In this document: positions 24,301 to 37,029 of the stretch, piece by piece
Layout of the letters: each line of letters opens with the position of its first letter
Position numbering within the stretch: position 1 is the first letter of the stretch
Assembly (NCBI GenBank): GCA_002189035.1
Contig: NEEC01000012.1
Coordinates: 1,240,001-1,304,000, forward strand
Direction: 5' to 3'
DNA length: 64,000 bases
Source: Utricularia gibba
Lineage: Eukaryota; Streptophyta; Magnoliopsida; Lamiales; Lentibulariaceae
Program-made: the position numbers and the translations under genes
Notes under the pieces: model-generated
Database searches by the model: none
Seen by the model: the letters and a program-made list of their open reading frames with translations, nothing else
Told to the model about the DNA's origin: nothing

Positions 24301-26280
24301 ACCTTGAGGTGTCATATTTATCTTTTTTGTATTTTAATCTGATGTATTTCATAACATGTATTTGCTGTAAACTATATTTATGCTTTACTAGTCATAACTT
24401 ATACTTATTTTGCATTGTGACAAACATAATGCATTAACTTTCTCATACAACAAGCATTTAGTGTAAGGAGGAGACGTTTTGTAGCTTCCGAACTTGAAGC
24501 CTGGCCTGGTTTTGAGCTTCCGAACTTGAAGCTAGACACTAAAAGACTTGGGAAGCAACAGTTGAGAGAGATATAGTAATATTCTTTGACACAAAAAATT
24601 GCTATTACACGTATGGTTTCAATTCAAATTTATACTTCAGTGCTGAGTTGCACCCCAGGTCTAACGGTTATATTTGTAGCCGTTGGAAGTCCCTATCTTG
24701 GGCCGCTCACAAGTGTGATTTGGTCTGTCGAGTCCAGCCCGGTAGGTTGTTGGTACAGCCTGCATGGTTATCACTCAATTTCTGGCCCATCGTTGTTTCC
24801 ATCTTCCCACTCCTCTTGCTGTGCGATTTCCTCTCTCTCGGAGGGTTTGATCAGATTCATCAGGATCAGTTCATCACCATCCAACATTTAGTTCTCTATA
24901 ATCGACTTTGATTCTACTATATAATCTCTTTTGATATGTATTTTAAATTAGATTTTGTAAATTTGATACGAAAAGTCCAATATTTAAAAACATCATAAGA
25001 TTTTTGGTTTATCATTGTTATATGTGCATGCAAACTTCAAGTGACTAACTCACATGTGCAAGTTATGATAGTATTATTCTAAAATAGTATTATTTGTTAA
25101 TTATTATAACAATATCTCTCACTTTGTAGGATTATAGAATCAATCATGTTATTAGAGCTAATTCACTTTCTGTAATAATTCACGTTTTTTCCACATTTAA
25201 TACTAAGCTCTGTAATTCACACCATTAGCTCAAATGTTCCTTGATGATGATATGTAATTGAATCCTTCTCTTTAGTAAATTGAGTCCAAATTCGTGCACA
25301 CTCAAATCCATAAATTGTTGGCTTCTTTTCAAATTGATTTGGAAATCCCAAAAATCCATAAAATATATTTTATTTAAAAAAATCAAATCAATATAAAGAT
25401 GTAAAATCAATAAAATATAATGAAAGAATGGAATATATAGTAACTTTTGATTCACTCGTGGGATGGTGGACAGGTATTTCTCGAGCACAGGTTTAGGTTT
25501 GGCCTCAATGAGAAAAGAAGATGGAGCACCTAACAATGCATCTTCACTACCAAGAACTACGATATCAAACCCTTAGGTCTGGAGAAAGCTGCAATCACTA
25601 AGATTTACTCTCTAAAAATGATAGAAAAACATGTTTTTTAACATTAGAAAATCCTTATCAATCTTTGGTATTGAAGCACAGATTTCAGAAAATTTTAGCT
25701 CAAACTCATGCGTGTTTGGATTGAGATTGTAATTCAATTAAAATTGGATTGTGAATACAATAGTAGTTGAGTTGCGCTAGCAGACCTTGAAGTTGTGCTA
25801 ATGAGAGGTTATTTATGTACCGTTGGATCGTCAACCGTTCCAGCCAAATCTTTCATACACGACTATGAAAACATTAGCCGTGGTGAGTTTTCCAATCTAA
25901 GTAGCCGCGTGTGAAGCCCAATTGAGCCTGGGAAAACTAAAAGAGAGTCCACGTCTAAGGGATATTTCAACATTCAATTCATTGTATGTCGATTTGGTTA
26001 TAAAATCCGCATCAATTGGTTGTTGTTATTAATAAAATTGTTTATTATAAATATTCATTAAAATGCCACAAATGGAATGCACTTTATTCACCAATAAACC
26101 ACGTGATCCGCAAACCCATTTTCCCTATTTCCTTATTAATCGCCCTCATTTCCAAGACCGAAAGCATCGAATCGGAATCCGATCCCCGGAATTTAATTTC
26201 TAATTTCTTCAATTTAAAATAAATTTTCGTGCTGATTCGGAGTTAAATATTCGAATATTCTCTATTTTTGATGAAATTTT
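21353..26280. other. Gene-poor AT-rich intergenic region
   Basis: I recognise no complete gene. Small items: the phrase AGCTTCCGAACTTGAAGC occurs twice at about 24483 and 24519. The minus-strand frame 25536-25225 begins with coding-like text (FLIEAKPKPVLEKYLSTIP) that turns into AT-rich low complexity, perhaps an exon scrap. The segment 24640-24900 is less AT-rich than its surroundings but shows no known domain. No RNA genes were seen. Confidence 0.5.
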
Positions 26281-26385
26281 TAATCATTCCAGCACACGGA
26301 TAACTGCGTAGTGCGTACCCTCCTCGATTCAGAAACCCTAATGATGAATTCAGGTACGTTTCTTCCGCATTGTCGATCCAATCGT

Positions 26386-26510
26386 AAGGCTCCTCCAATC
26401 GCTCATGCAGCCAAATTCGTATTGCAGCGGAAAAGAATAGCAAGGACGCAAGTAGGCTCTGCCGCTATTGGGTTTCTCCCGGCAGTTGCAAGTATGGTGC
26501 CAATTGCCAG
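26386..26510 (+). pseudogene. CCCH zinc-finger-like exon fragment
   Basis: The frame ending at 26510 reads SKDASRLCRYWVSPGSCKYG then ANCQ. The cysteines are spaced C-x8-C-x5-C, the first three ligands of a CCCH zinc finger, and the text resembles plant CCCH or ZFWD proteins (CRYW..G.CKYG..C). A good donor (CAG|GTACAC) follows, where the final His should come from the next exon. A stop lies just upstream at about 26385 and I could not find the partner exons with confidence, so this may be a scrap of a gene rather than a live one. Confidence 0.45.
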
Positions 26511-27291
26511 GTACACTGTTCGTCGTCAACAAGAATCCCATTTTCGATTAGGGCTTATAGTTTAAGATTTTGGGGTTACTCGAGAGTGCTCTATCTTATG
26601 ATGAAGACGCGTTGCACTCGTCTAGTTGGCTTGTTTAGGGTTTAGAACTGCAGGTTTTATGGTCCTCCCGATTGGGATTTCGGGCTTACTCGAAAGTGCA
26701 CCGTTTCTTTTATCAGTTTGTTCATGGTGAGGAGGAGTTGCGGTCCTCTCGTTTGGCTATCAAGGTACCGTAGAACGAGAAGGAGCACACACGTAATTCT
26801 CCCGATTCAATATTTATGCACACCATGTGATGTTAATAATGCCCTGAGGGTTTGTTTAGCCTCAAATCAGCCATGATGATGGGGACTGGAGCCCGTTGGA
26901 CGATGGAAGTGATGTGGGTACCGCGAATGCTTCCAGAAAGCAAGTAAAGGAGCACATTGAGAATGTTCTTTACGGGTGCAAGCGCACTTCCTCGAGATTT
27001 CTCGCGTTCTTTCCACCCGAGAAGTGAAATCGTTATCTTGCACATCAACCGTTGCTCGAAAAAAACCTAAGACTTTTGGTTTTCAGCTGATTCTTAGAGT
27101 GAAATCAAGGGCTTCGAACTGAGAAATAATCAAGAAAATGTTGATGTTGCTTTGGCATTGCAGCTATTTTTGTAGGCTACTTGTGTTGACAATCTTGGGA
27201 AGTTACTAATCCAAGCGTATCATGATTAGGTGAAAACTATTGGATTCAACTTACATTGTGTTTGATAAGCTTATTCATACATTTAGAAATG
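26511..27291. other. Unassigned, with coding-like stretches
   Basis: Open stretches without known domain are seen: about 26680-26775 (ending HGEEELRSSRLAIKVP) and about 26855-27027 (including DWSPLDDGSDVGTANASRKQ, ending FFPPEK). They could be decayed exons of the CCCH-like gene to the left. A 25-bp phrase around TTACTCGAGAGTGC (26577) recurs imperfectly as TTACTCGAAAGTGC (26684). Confidence 0.3.
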
Positions 27292-27299
27292 CATGTGTT

Positions 27300-27922
27300 C
27301 AGAGTTTGGCCGGTTCCAGAACTGGTGGTTCTCGTTCCTCCAGTTCCCGAACCGTTAAAATTTTGAGAAATCGAACCAGAGTCGAAAATTGGAACCACAG
27401 TTTTTCGGTTCCCGGTTCTAGTTCCGAATAGAACCACAAAATATGAATTTTTTTTAATTGAGATAAAATAATGTTTAAAAATATTATATAAATATTTATA
27501 TAACAACAGTTTTTTATAATTGATAAATGATAATAAACACTTTAAAATGAAAAACTAATATTCGAAATTAAAAAATAAAAATTACTTTGCGTCTAAAATT
27601 AAAAATATATTTAAAATATCGGTTCTGGTTGAAAATTAAAAATATTTAAAATTAAATACTTTCAAAATATGAATACAACAAAAAATAAAAATTCTGTTTT
27701 TTAAAAAATAATTAAATACTCGATGTCGAACCAGAATCGAAGTATCAGTTACAAGAACCATCGTTTTCTGAACCATGGTTCCGGCTCCTCAATTACTCAA
27801 ATCAAACAGAAACTAATCTTTGATTTGGAACCAGTGTGGCATCTGGGTTCCGGTTTCAAACCGGGACTAAACCAATGGTTCCAGCTTGAACTGCAGTTCG
27901 GTTCCGAACCGACCTAACCCTA
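27300..27922. mobile_element. Non-autonomous hAT element, 623 bp
   Basis: The left end CAGAGTTTGGCCGGTTC and the reverse complement of the right end, TAGGGTTAGGTCGGTTC, agree at 13 of 17 positions, forming hAT-type terminal inverted repeats. The flanks carry an 8-bp target duplication, CATGTGTT (27292-27299) and CACGTGTT (27923-27930), one mismatch; 8 bp is diagnostic of hAT. Both subterminal zones are packed with GGTTCC/GGAACC motifs, as in many plant hAT elements, and the centre is AT-rich with no transposase. Confidence 0.8.
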
Positions 27923-28147
27923 CACGTGTTATTAACATTGTGTGATTTATAAAATATTATTATAATAATAGAATAAAATGAGTATGGGTTACTTGTCAGA
28001 ATAGGCCGAAATACGTTAACTGGAGATGCAAATCCTCGTGTCACTACCACAAATTTGGTTCGGGTTTAATTTGGACAAGGCCTTTTGTTTTTTTATTACG
28101 AGATACATAATCGAGATCCTAATAGATTTAGGTATCTTGGCAATCTA

Positions 28148-28357
28148 GATTGGTCGGACTCTATTATGGATTTGTGACCACATTCTCCATAGGACCCTCT
28201 TATCTCTTCCTTCTCCCAGCTCAGGCTATGGAAGGGGGAACTTACAAGAAGGAATTAGCAACAATCGGTTTTCTTATGGAACAGTTCATGATCTTCATAT
28301 CGATCTATTATGTGCCTTTACATGTAGCATTGGCTGGAATTCATACAATAACTATTT
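28148..28357 (+). pseudogene. ycf1: Plastid ycf1 (TIC214) fragment in the nuclear genome
   Basis: The frame reads [20 protein letters not shown], then [20 protein letters not shown], the first membrane region of the plastid-encoded Ycf1/TIC214 protein. Both flanks change abruptly to unrelated AT-rich DNA, and substitutions are scattered through conserved positions. So this is an old nuclear insertion of plastid DNA (NUPT) of about 210 bp, not a working gene and not a plastid contig. Confidence 0.85.
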
Positions 28358-30229
28358 AATCATATCGTGATCAACTTTGCAAAGCCAACTTAGGTTATGA
28401 GTATTGACTTGGACTTCTAACCGAATGCACTACTTTGACTAAAAAATTACTCAAAAGGAATTTTTTAACAATAGAAAACTGAAAGCAAAATGTATTGTAA
28501 GGGATCGATTCGAACCTTTTTTCCATCCGCAAATAAATAAAGCAACAACCCTTTGTCATTAATTTAATCTTAGAAGTTCAATTCTATATGAATTTTCATG
28601 TCCCCAACCAAGCGGTAATCATTCAACCATATTTATCAAGGCTGTTATTTCACGTAAGTCTTTTTTATTCAATAAATTTTTAATTTTTTTTAAGTTATTG
28701 TAAATACAACAGCATTTTAAACATATATTTATAAAGCATATTTACTAAACGTACTATCAATTATAATCATAGTCTTTACCTAAACTCAAATGACTTAAAT
28801 ATATAACTAATTAAGCTATATTACCAAATATGCTATTAACCATTTTAACGTGACCCGATTGTACTTATGGAATTGATTTTCGTTTAGTATGATATCAGAG
28901 CAAGTAGTATTTTGAATAATAAATGTGTCGAAAAAAAAGTTGTAATACAAAGAAAACTAAACTCTACCTAATTTCAACCACTTGACGTATATTAATCATG
29001 AATTAAACTCTAAAAGAAATTAAATTACTTATTACCTGAAAAAGCAACAAGCTTCTTTCACTACATAAGAGTTCACAAGTGAAAAGTATGTCGAACCTCA
29101 ACTTTTACACATCATTTTCTTTCAATGAAAAAATAGGAAAAAAAGGAAAAAGAAAAGATGGTTGTCTTCTCACTTGCAGTGGCTTCTGGTGATTATGAAG
29201 GAGCCGAACTACATGTAGAAATGTTACTCTCAATGGCGTCGAAGTGTAGGATTGGCACTCTGTTCCAAATGCAAAAAAAATTGGATTCATAAATAGGAAC
29301 TTCATAGAATCTTCCATATTGGACTCCAACTATGATCAATGGATGCAAGCACATACTATGGTAATGTTGACAATCATGTGATGATCATCCGGAAGAAAAG
29401 CGATCCTAAACCAGTTTACTGTGTCTCTTGCTATCTGTTGCTTTTGTGGTTAATGCACACAAACGAATTTCCAGGTAAAAACCCAGCAGGGAAAACCTCC
29501 TGTTAGGCTCAAGGATTCACTTTGTTTCGGGACACAGTACAACACAACACAATGCAACAACACAACCACAACCCAGCAAGGATTTTTGCTGTTGCTCAAG
29601 GAGAACTTCAGTAGTCTACCCAGACAGAATCCTCACCCATCAACTGCCCGTTTTTCTCCCACCATGGCTGTCTGTTGAAGCCACCACTTAATCCATAACT
29701 GCTACGGACACGTGGGAGGACTGAGTCACTTCTGACCTACACCATTGCGGATTTGTCGCAAAAGGTAATGTGTTGGTTGCTTCCTTCTTTATCTTCACAA
29801 CTGGGTGAGTATACCATCGCTTCTTCTGCCCATGAATTGTGGATTGAATTGGAAGATACAAATTTCACCAGAGAAGTGGAGCACAACTGATTGAAATAGG
29901 GCAAGCATTTGAAAATCCAAAATAGGGTATGCTTTTTATTACTATCTACATATCGAAATTGGAGGGTTTCTGGAGAAAAGCTATGGCCAAAATTCTGAAA
30001 TTGAATCATCTTATTAAATTTCTCATCAGTCTTGATGATTATTATGAAACATTTAGAATTAAGTTCTTGTTATAAAAACATTGCCCAAATTATGACAAGT
30101 TTTTTTATATTGTGCTGGGCAGTGAACTTCAAAAACCAAGTTCACGGCTGCCATCGATGGAACGAAGTGCACTCATGGTACAAAACAATTTCAGTTTTAC
30201 GCATACTAATACACTAGATTAGCCTCACA
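28358..30229. other. Intergenic, no gene recognised
   Basis: AT-rich. A short phrase near 29320 (LDSNYDQW on the plus strand) hints at a copia gag scrap but is too short to call. Confidence 0.4.
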
Positions 30230-30535
30230 CCCCCTGCACCTCAAGCCTCCGCGACACCTCTAGTGCCCTTGGAAACATTCTGTGCTCGCCCCTAGACCTC
30301 GCAACCACTCACGTGCCCCCACCCACACATGTCCCATCGTGCCGCGCTTGTCCAATGCCCCTCCGCATGTACTTTGCGTGCACGATCGCATGCCCACATA
30401 ACTATGTCCCATGTCCCGGCATGCCCCCTCGCCCAATGCCCTCTGCATGTACTTTGCATGCACGATCGCGTGCCCACACAAGCTCGTGCCCGCCCAACAC
30501 ATGGCATCCAGCCTCCCAGAGCCTTGTTGGTTGGT
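30230..30535. repeat. GC-rich block with an 80-bp-period duplication
   Basis: A sudden C-rich, CpG-containing island in AT-rich DNA. CCAATGCCC...GCATGTACTTTGC...TGCACGATCGC occurs at about 30353-30408 and again at 30433-30488, about 80 bp apart, with few differences. The surrounding sequence (about 30540-30780) resembles a retrotransposon leader, but I found no LTR pair. No conserved protein is encoded. Confidence 0.6.
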
Positions 30536-32575
30536 GATGTGATAATTGGAGAAGAAAAGAAGAGGACTAGTGAATTATAAATGCAAGTCTATCGTTAAAG
30601 CATTCTCCGAAAATTCTTCAAAGTTCTTCCTTTCCCTCCTCCATACTTCTTTTAAGGGTAACCTCCTAGAGGTAGGCTGTGAGCTCCGCGTGCGCTCGCA
30701 CGCAATCATACTCACACGCTAGTTAGCAATTAGCAACTAGCAACAGTAGCGTAAAATCACAACACTCCTTACCTTTTAATAACCTCCATGACTCCGAACC
30801 ATGTTCCTCAACGCATGCCACTATGCCGCCCCCGCCTTCCTCAGTCTCCCATCATTTTCCCTCCATCTTCGTGTATCTTATCTTGCCTCCACCAACACCA
30901 CCATCATCTAGTTTCCTTTAAATATGCACTTTTCCTTGTAGTGGACCCCACTCTAGGCCCTTTTCCCCTCCTACGGAGTTTGGCCTATCACCTTCCTATA
31001 ATTTTACACCTCCGTGTGAACCCGGTCCACCGACCCTACCCCGTCCAACTTTATTATCAATGCTCAACTTCTCTCAAATATCAAATGCAGTCACCTCTAC
31101 AATATACCTATACTTATCAAAACCAACATCAAGCTTTTCCAACTCAAGCTACATGCCGTGTGTGTAATCTCGAATGACGTAATACTGATACTTGTTTCCT
31201 ATTTAAAGAAATACCGAAATGATACAAAAAACAACCATGGAGATGGTTGAAAGTCTATATGGAGAAAACAAATTAATAAAATGGCAACATGTAGTTAAAT
31301 TAATATATTAATTTTTACAGTTGAGTTCCATGCATTAAATAAAAAACAAGAGATTGTGGATGTTTTTGAAATTATATGGTTATAGAAATTTGAGTTTGAA
31401 GGTACCTTCATCCCTCTCATTATTTTTCAACTAATAATATATTGAATTATTGACACATGTGCTACTATACACATTTGTAATGTAAGCTGTTTTGATGAAC
31501 TCCAACAAAATGACGAAAAACATTTGAAGAACGATAAGGATATTGCATAAGTGAACACTTTAGATTGTAAAATCCTTTGACTAGAACTAATGACAAAAAG
31601 CAAGAGCAATAAAGTTGAAACTATAATTAAGTTTCTACTCATCCATGTTGGATTAGAAGTTGGGTTTAAAGACTTGCCATCAAAAGACTTCATCAATTCG
31701 AAACTAAATCTACCTTAAAGTCTAAATTATCTCTTCATTTTTTATGTGTGCTATTTTACTTGTTAGTTTTTCTTTTTATATAATTTAAACTTAGTAATGT
31801 TAGAATTCAATTCTAAAGTATAAATACTCTAAAAATATACACTAACTTATTTCATGAATTTTATGAGGAATTTTTTCTTCTTTGATTAATTGAATGTTCT
31901 TGATTTATCAAGTTTTTGAGTTTGTAATATTCAAAGATTATCATTTCTAATTCCTTCTCATTTTGAAGTATGACTTCTAATTTTCCCTTTTTTTCATAAT
32001 TTGATTACAAGAGATTATTTCTCTTGAAAGTAGAATTGAATGGATTCCTTTCTAAATATTAATTTATCTCATGTTTGTGAGCTGTTAATCTCTTTTAGAT
32101 TAGAGGATTACATCAATTTTTTTTTATATTTTGGAAATGATCAAACTCATCAAGATTGCCCTAAATGACGATATATACATGCCATCCTTTGAATATAATC
32201 TGTTTTCTATTGATTATCTTTCTAAATTCAACCAAACTAATTGTTTATTTTCTCTAATTGCTTTTTTCATCTAGAGTTCGGGGCACCCCGATTTTTTATC
32301 ATGTAAAACATGAGTTTAATGGTATGTATATCTAGGATCATGAATAATCATCAACTCTTTTGTCAACTTGCTCCACTTTTGCTCCTAGTAATGAATGCAT
32401 TGATACCCACATGTTAAGTGTCATTTTTTAATTAATTATTAGGTATTATTATGTGTTAATTATGTATAAAGTCGTCCAAATTAGGAGTCTCATTATTAAG
32501 TATTTGATTTTTACTAGAAAATTCCTATTTTCCCATTTTGTTTATATCTTTTTTCTTACACTTTGACCGAGACAT
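30536..32575. other. Intergenic, no gene recognised
   Basis: Contains C-rich text near 30790-31170 and AT-rich DNA after that. No domain, RNA gene or terminal repeat could be supported. Confidence 0.4.
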
Positions 32576-33710
32576 GTCAAGAGACTGTCATAGAGTGTTG
32601 TAGGAGTATTGCAGGTGGTCAGACTTTGAGTTTTTCGTGCCTTGTACGCGAATTGGAATGATTGTGGGCGAAAGACTGACACTGGTCAAGGCCCATGATT
32701 TACGGCATGTCAGAGTCTGCAGCAATGATTGGGCGCAAACTTGCACGCAAAGAAAGGCTGCTGGCACACACAAGATAGAAGGAATGATGAGAAGGGGACC
32801 CAAAAGAGTTAATGCACGTGGGAAGTCATATAAAAGCCACTTGGAGCACATAGTTTTGGACTTTTGAACAATTTATATTGTACTTAGAACTTTTGAGTTC
32901 TTCCTCCTTGAGAGGAGGAAGAACACTTAGTTTCTTTTCGTTTCTGTTTCAATGGCCCTTTCGGGCTAAAAACCTTTAGTTTCTGGGAAGTAGATGAAGT
33001 TTCCTTCCAAGTCTTGAGCAATACACTTGGTTCTTCACTGAATTCAATTCGGATTCCGCATACTTCCATGCGTCTTGTTACAGTCTTTCTGTAACGACTT
33101 TTAGTCAAGGTCCATGAGTAGCAGGCCACTTCTCGCGAATTTTAGTGAAGATCAAGGTGAAGAGCACCAATTCCAACCCTATTGGTTCGAGGGAAGTAGC
33201 AGATTGTTTGTGGTCTAGGTATCGCGACAGTGGACAGGTTGTGACCTCGGACCTGCCGCTGGCCATTGGCAACAGCTGGGCACATGCGCACAATTCGGTT
33301 TTGAAGACAATCGAAGTCAATCCTCTTGTCTTCCTAATCGTCTAAGGGGGAATTACTTGAGGCTATTTCCATGCCTCCTTGTCAATCAAAGTGTAAGGAA
33401 GAGTAGACTATTCCTTGCTCCTATAACCAGCTATTCGGAAGAAATCAATGAAAACCGAGGCAAGGACGGACAAAGGAAGGAGATGGAGTCTTATTCCCAG
33501 GAACTGTGTCCCGTAGTCAAGGCCCATCACTTAGGTTGCATCTTTTATTTCTGTATCTTAAAAACTCCCTTTTGCAAAACCGTGACATTTTGTGAAAGTT
33601 TCTTGCAAACACTTTTCACGAAAAACAACTCCCTGAGATCGATACTCGTACTACGTTTTCTAGTGTTTTACGTTTTAAAATATTTAAAATTTGTTGAGGA
33701 AATGACACGC
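32576..33710 (+). repeat. LTR-like relic (probable solo LTR)
   Basis: It starts TGTCAAGAGAC and carries a TATA box (TATAAAAG at 32829-32836) followed by a transcription-start-like region. It ends near CTCCCTGAGATCGATACTCG (33630-33649), wording typical of plant gypsy LTR ends. No second copy or target duplication was found, so the ends are approximate. Confidence 0.4.
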
Positions 33711-34930
33711 AACACCACACATGTTTTGTGGCATTTGAAACTTGGTGATGCACCATTCAATGTATTAATGAGTGATATTTTTTAATGCAAATGAGAATGC
33801 GAAAGTTCATCTTATTTCATGTGATGCTTGTCATTAATCCAAACAAATTGAACTTTGTTTTTTAATTAGCATCTCAATCAAGTTGAATCCTTTTGACCTC
33901 ATTTATGAAGATTTCTGAAGATCACATAAAGTTTCTACTTTGAGATTTATAGGAGAGTCACATGGATCTTTATGATCAATACATGCTTCAAACCCTAGGG
34001 ATGCATTTGGTAGGGGTGTTTAGACTAGTTTTACCGGGTTTGGTTTAATATTGTTCGTGTTTGGAATAGGTTAATTTAAATCCGGGTTTAAACTAAATAC
34101 CACATTTCTAGATTTCATGGGTTTACAATCAACTCACCCCTTTGTATGTTTAAAATAAACTGGGTGTTTGATATTTTGTATTGATTTTTTTACCCTTTAA
34201 TTTTTTGTAACTTATCTAATTTAATCCTCCAACCCTAATTTATTTTACATCATTTCTTCACCAATTCGGCCATATCAGAGCATTACCTAGTGATGCTTAC
34301 GGCTACTGGACTTTCACTATCTAGGGTGCAGCATTCATGCTGCTTCGCCTAGCAGCACAATGCTTGTATTCATCTCCCACAACCCCATTTTCATGATTTA
34401 GGCTGCTCCCATTTCTTTTCCCCGATTTTCTTTCCTTGGGTCTCCGTCAAAGGTTCATTGGAATTTTTTCGAATTGCATGCGTTATCTCCTGGAGTGTCA
34501 TTAAGTAAGTTTACATTTCGTTAAATTTTTAGCCAAGTTCCTTATTTTTTTTCGGATACTTTCTGATTTTGTGATTGATATGAATTGATTTCTTTACATT
34601 TGGTCCATTTTTGCTCCTTGTATGATTATGTAGTTGAACAATTTTTCTTCTATGATTTTTTCATCATGAATTTGTTTTAGAAGCTGTTGATTCTTAGTGG
34701 ATGAATGACTTTAGTGACACTTGGATATTTTTTTTTTTCTGTAGATACTGCAAATGGATGATGATTTTGTGACTGAAATTGTTGCATTGATTAGTGTTAA
34801 AATAATGTTGTGTAATCGCTTGTTCATGAAATATGCAGCTTTAAGATATCTCAGCAAAGTAGAGGATAGCAGTAGATCAATATTGATTCGAACAAAATAT
34901 TCTTACCTTTAAAAAATACCTAGATAGATA
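33711..34930. other. Intergenic, left flank of a Harbinger remnant
   Basis: No gene seen. It may include non-coding parts of the Harbinger element that follows. Confidence 0.4.
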
Positions 34931-36150
34931 GATAGACTCAATAGGTTTGTATCGGATTTGAATAGTACCGCATTTGAAAGTTTGAAAATGAACAAAGATA
35001 TGTTCGGGAGGCTATGTTTTCTATTTGAGCAACATGGATTGCAAAACTCAAGATATGTACAAGTAAAAGAAAAGATTGCCCTTTTTGGGAATTTTGGCTC
35101 ATCATACAAAAATGCATATTCAAAATGGAGACTAGGAAAGGTCGACATACACTATTTCAAAGTACTTCTAGGAGGTTCTATCTACTGCAATCAGGATTCA
35201 AGATAAGTTTTTTGTTAAACCAGTGCCAATACATGAGGGAAATGCGATACCAAGATTCAAATACTTTAAGGTACTTTATAAATGAATATCTATTATGTGT
35301 AAGAGAGATTGATAACTTTGTTTTTCTAAAATTTTTTAGGTGCATTGGATGAAACTTATATCAATGTACGTGTTAAAGAATCTCTAAAAGCACTGTTTAG
35401 GTCTCATAAGGGCAAAATTTCTATAAATGTTTTGGGTGTTGTGACCAAAACATGAACTATATTTATTTGCTCGATGGCTAGGAGGGTTCGGCCACATATG
35501 GCCGTGTATTATGAAATGCATTGTCAAGACCAAATGGTCTCCATGTTCGCATTGGTTGGTAACTCCCAGTTTTGACATTCTTTTTTATTTAGGTATGCCA
35601 TTCTTTTTTTAAGTCATTGCTGTTTTATTTTATTAGGTATGTTAAATGCATCTAGAGTATATGTACTGACATAATTCTTTATGTACTCTTAGGTGAATAT
35701 TGCTTTTGTGATAATGGTTATACATATTGTGTTTGATTTTTGAGCTTGTATAAAGGAGTTCGATACCATTTGAAGGAATGAGGTCTCGGTACACAAGGGC
35801 TGCAAAATCCTAGAGAATTATTTAATATGCGGCACTCATTTGCAAGAAATATTATTGAAAGAGATTTTGCATTATTAAAAGGGTGTTAGGCAATCTTACG
35901 AAGTCCGTCCTTCTAATGTTTAAAGATGCAAACATTAATTATCATTGCCTATGCATTACTCTACAATTTTATTCGATTATAGATAGATGTTGATCCTTTA
36001 TAGGAAGAGATAGAAGAGGATCACGAGGATAGTGATGATGATGATGCTTTACAAGATAAATTTGTAGATGGTGTAGAGACAAACCAAGAATGGACAAATT
36101 AGAGAGATAATTTTGTTCAAGAAATGTGGGAAGAGTATTTTGGGATGTGA
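34931..36150 (+). pseudogene. PIF/Harbinger transposase (HARBI1-like), second copy, heavily decayed
   Basis: Plus strand. N-terminal part TAFESLKMNKDMFGRLCFLF at 34965-35025. The first catalytic block at about 35342 reads GALDETYINVRV where the family has ALDGTHI. The second block at about 35485 reads EGSATYGRVL, where the expected Asp is lost. The third at about 35845 reads NIIERDFALLKG with the Glu kept. An acidic tail (DSDDDDALQDKF style) follows at about 36020-36070. Stops interrupt every block, and the altered second Asp alone would abolish activity. It faces the ORF1-type remnant at 37456-37875. Confidence 0.8.
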
Positions 36151-36789
36151 TCCACTTCACTCTTAATGATAAGGGTCTTTAGTGAAGATGATGTTATCAT
36201 GATAGTGCCTTTGTTCTCATTTGTTTCAGTCTACATGTTGTATTTGTTATATTTGTACTGTTGTTGTTGTTTTGTTGTTGGTCTTGTTTTTATGAGATTA
36301 GTCAATTCCTATATGTTTGACCTGCTACAGAAGTTCATCCTCTTTTTTGTTACTTTGAACCTCTTTCAGTAAAATATCTTTGTTATCCAAAATAGAGGCA
36401 TAAAATGTACTCCAATGATTTGGCCAGGGATAGTGGTCGGCAGCGGGGGAGACTTGGAGGGAGAACGCTTGGGGAGATTCGGATTATGATTAACACCAAG
36501 AAGAAGAATATCATTACTTCATAAAATATGCATCCCCATACATTTATTTATAAAATGAATATCTTCTATATACATTTAAAAGAAATACATTACTTCATAA
36601 AATGCACGAAAAATATACATCATCTTATTACATTATACACAAAATATAATTCTAATGCTAATAATCAAATAAATTAAATCATTTTTGTTATACTTCTATC
36701 AATCTATCAACCAATGTTTTCTTGGACTTGCATAAATTAAATCATTATTGTTATGATAATATAAGATTAAAAATTAATGAAACTGATTT

Positions 36790-37029
36790 GTGTACAAGCA
36801 AGGGGTGCATGTTTCTTGGACTCGTAGGGCTGCATTCATGTTTGGCAGGGAGCCCAATTTCGATCTCTCCAAGGAGGAAAAGCAGGAGCTAGGCAAGTTC
36901 AGGTGGGATGAGTTTTTAGCAATGACTCGTTTTGCAATCAGCAGCAATAGTGAGGCAACTGCTACATGTGAATTATCATTCATTCATTCCCTATGCTTTA
37001 CTCAATTGTATGTCCCTATCTGCTTGTAA
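36790..37029 (+). other. Unrecognised exon-like open frame
   Basis: An 79-codon frame contains an amphipathic, coding-like stretch (GREPNFDLSKEEKQELGKF, RWDEFLAMTRFAISS) with normal amino-acid balance, unlike the AT-rich noise around it. I cannot assign it to a family. It lies between the two Harbinger remnants and may be a captured or leftover exon. The first and last parts look non-coding. Confidence 0.3.

Noticed and set aside
30260-30580. Several overlapping open frames on both strands in the GC-rich block
   Set aside because: Open on many frames because the block is GC-rich and repetitive; the translated text is Cys/Pro/Met-rich repetition with no family resemblance.
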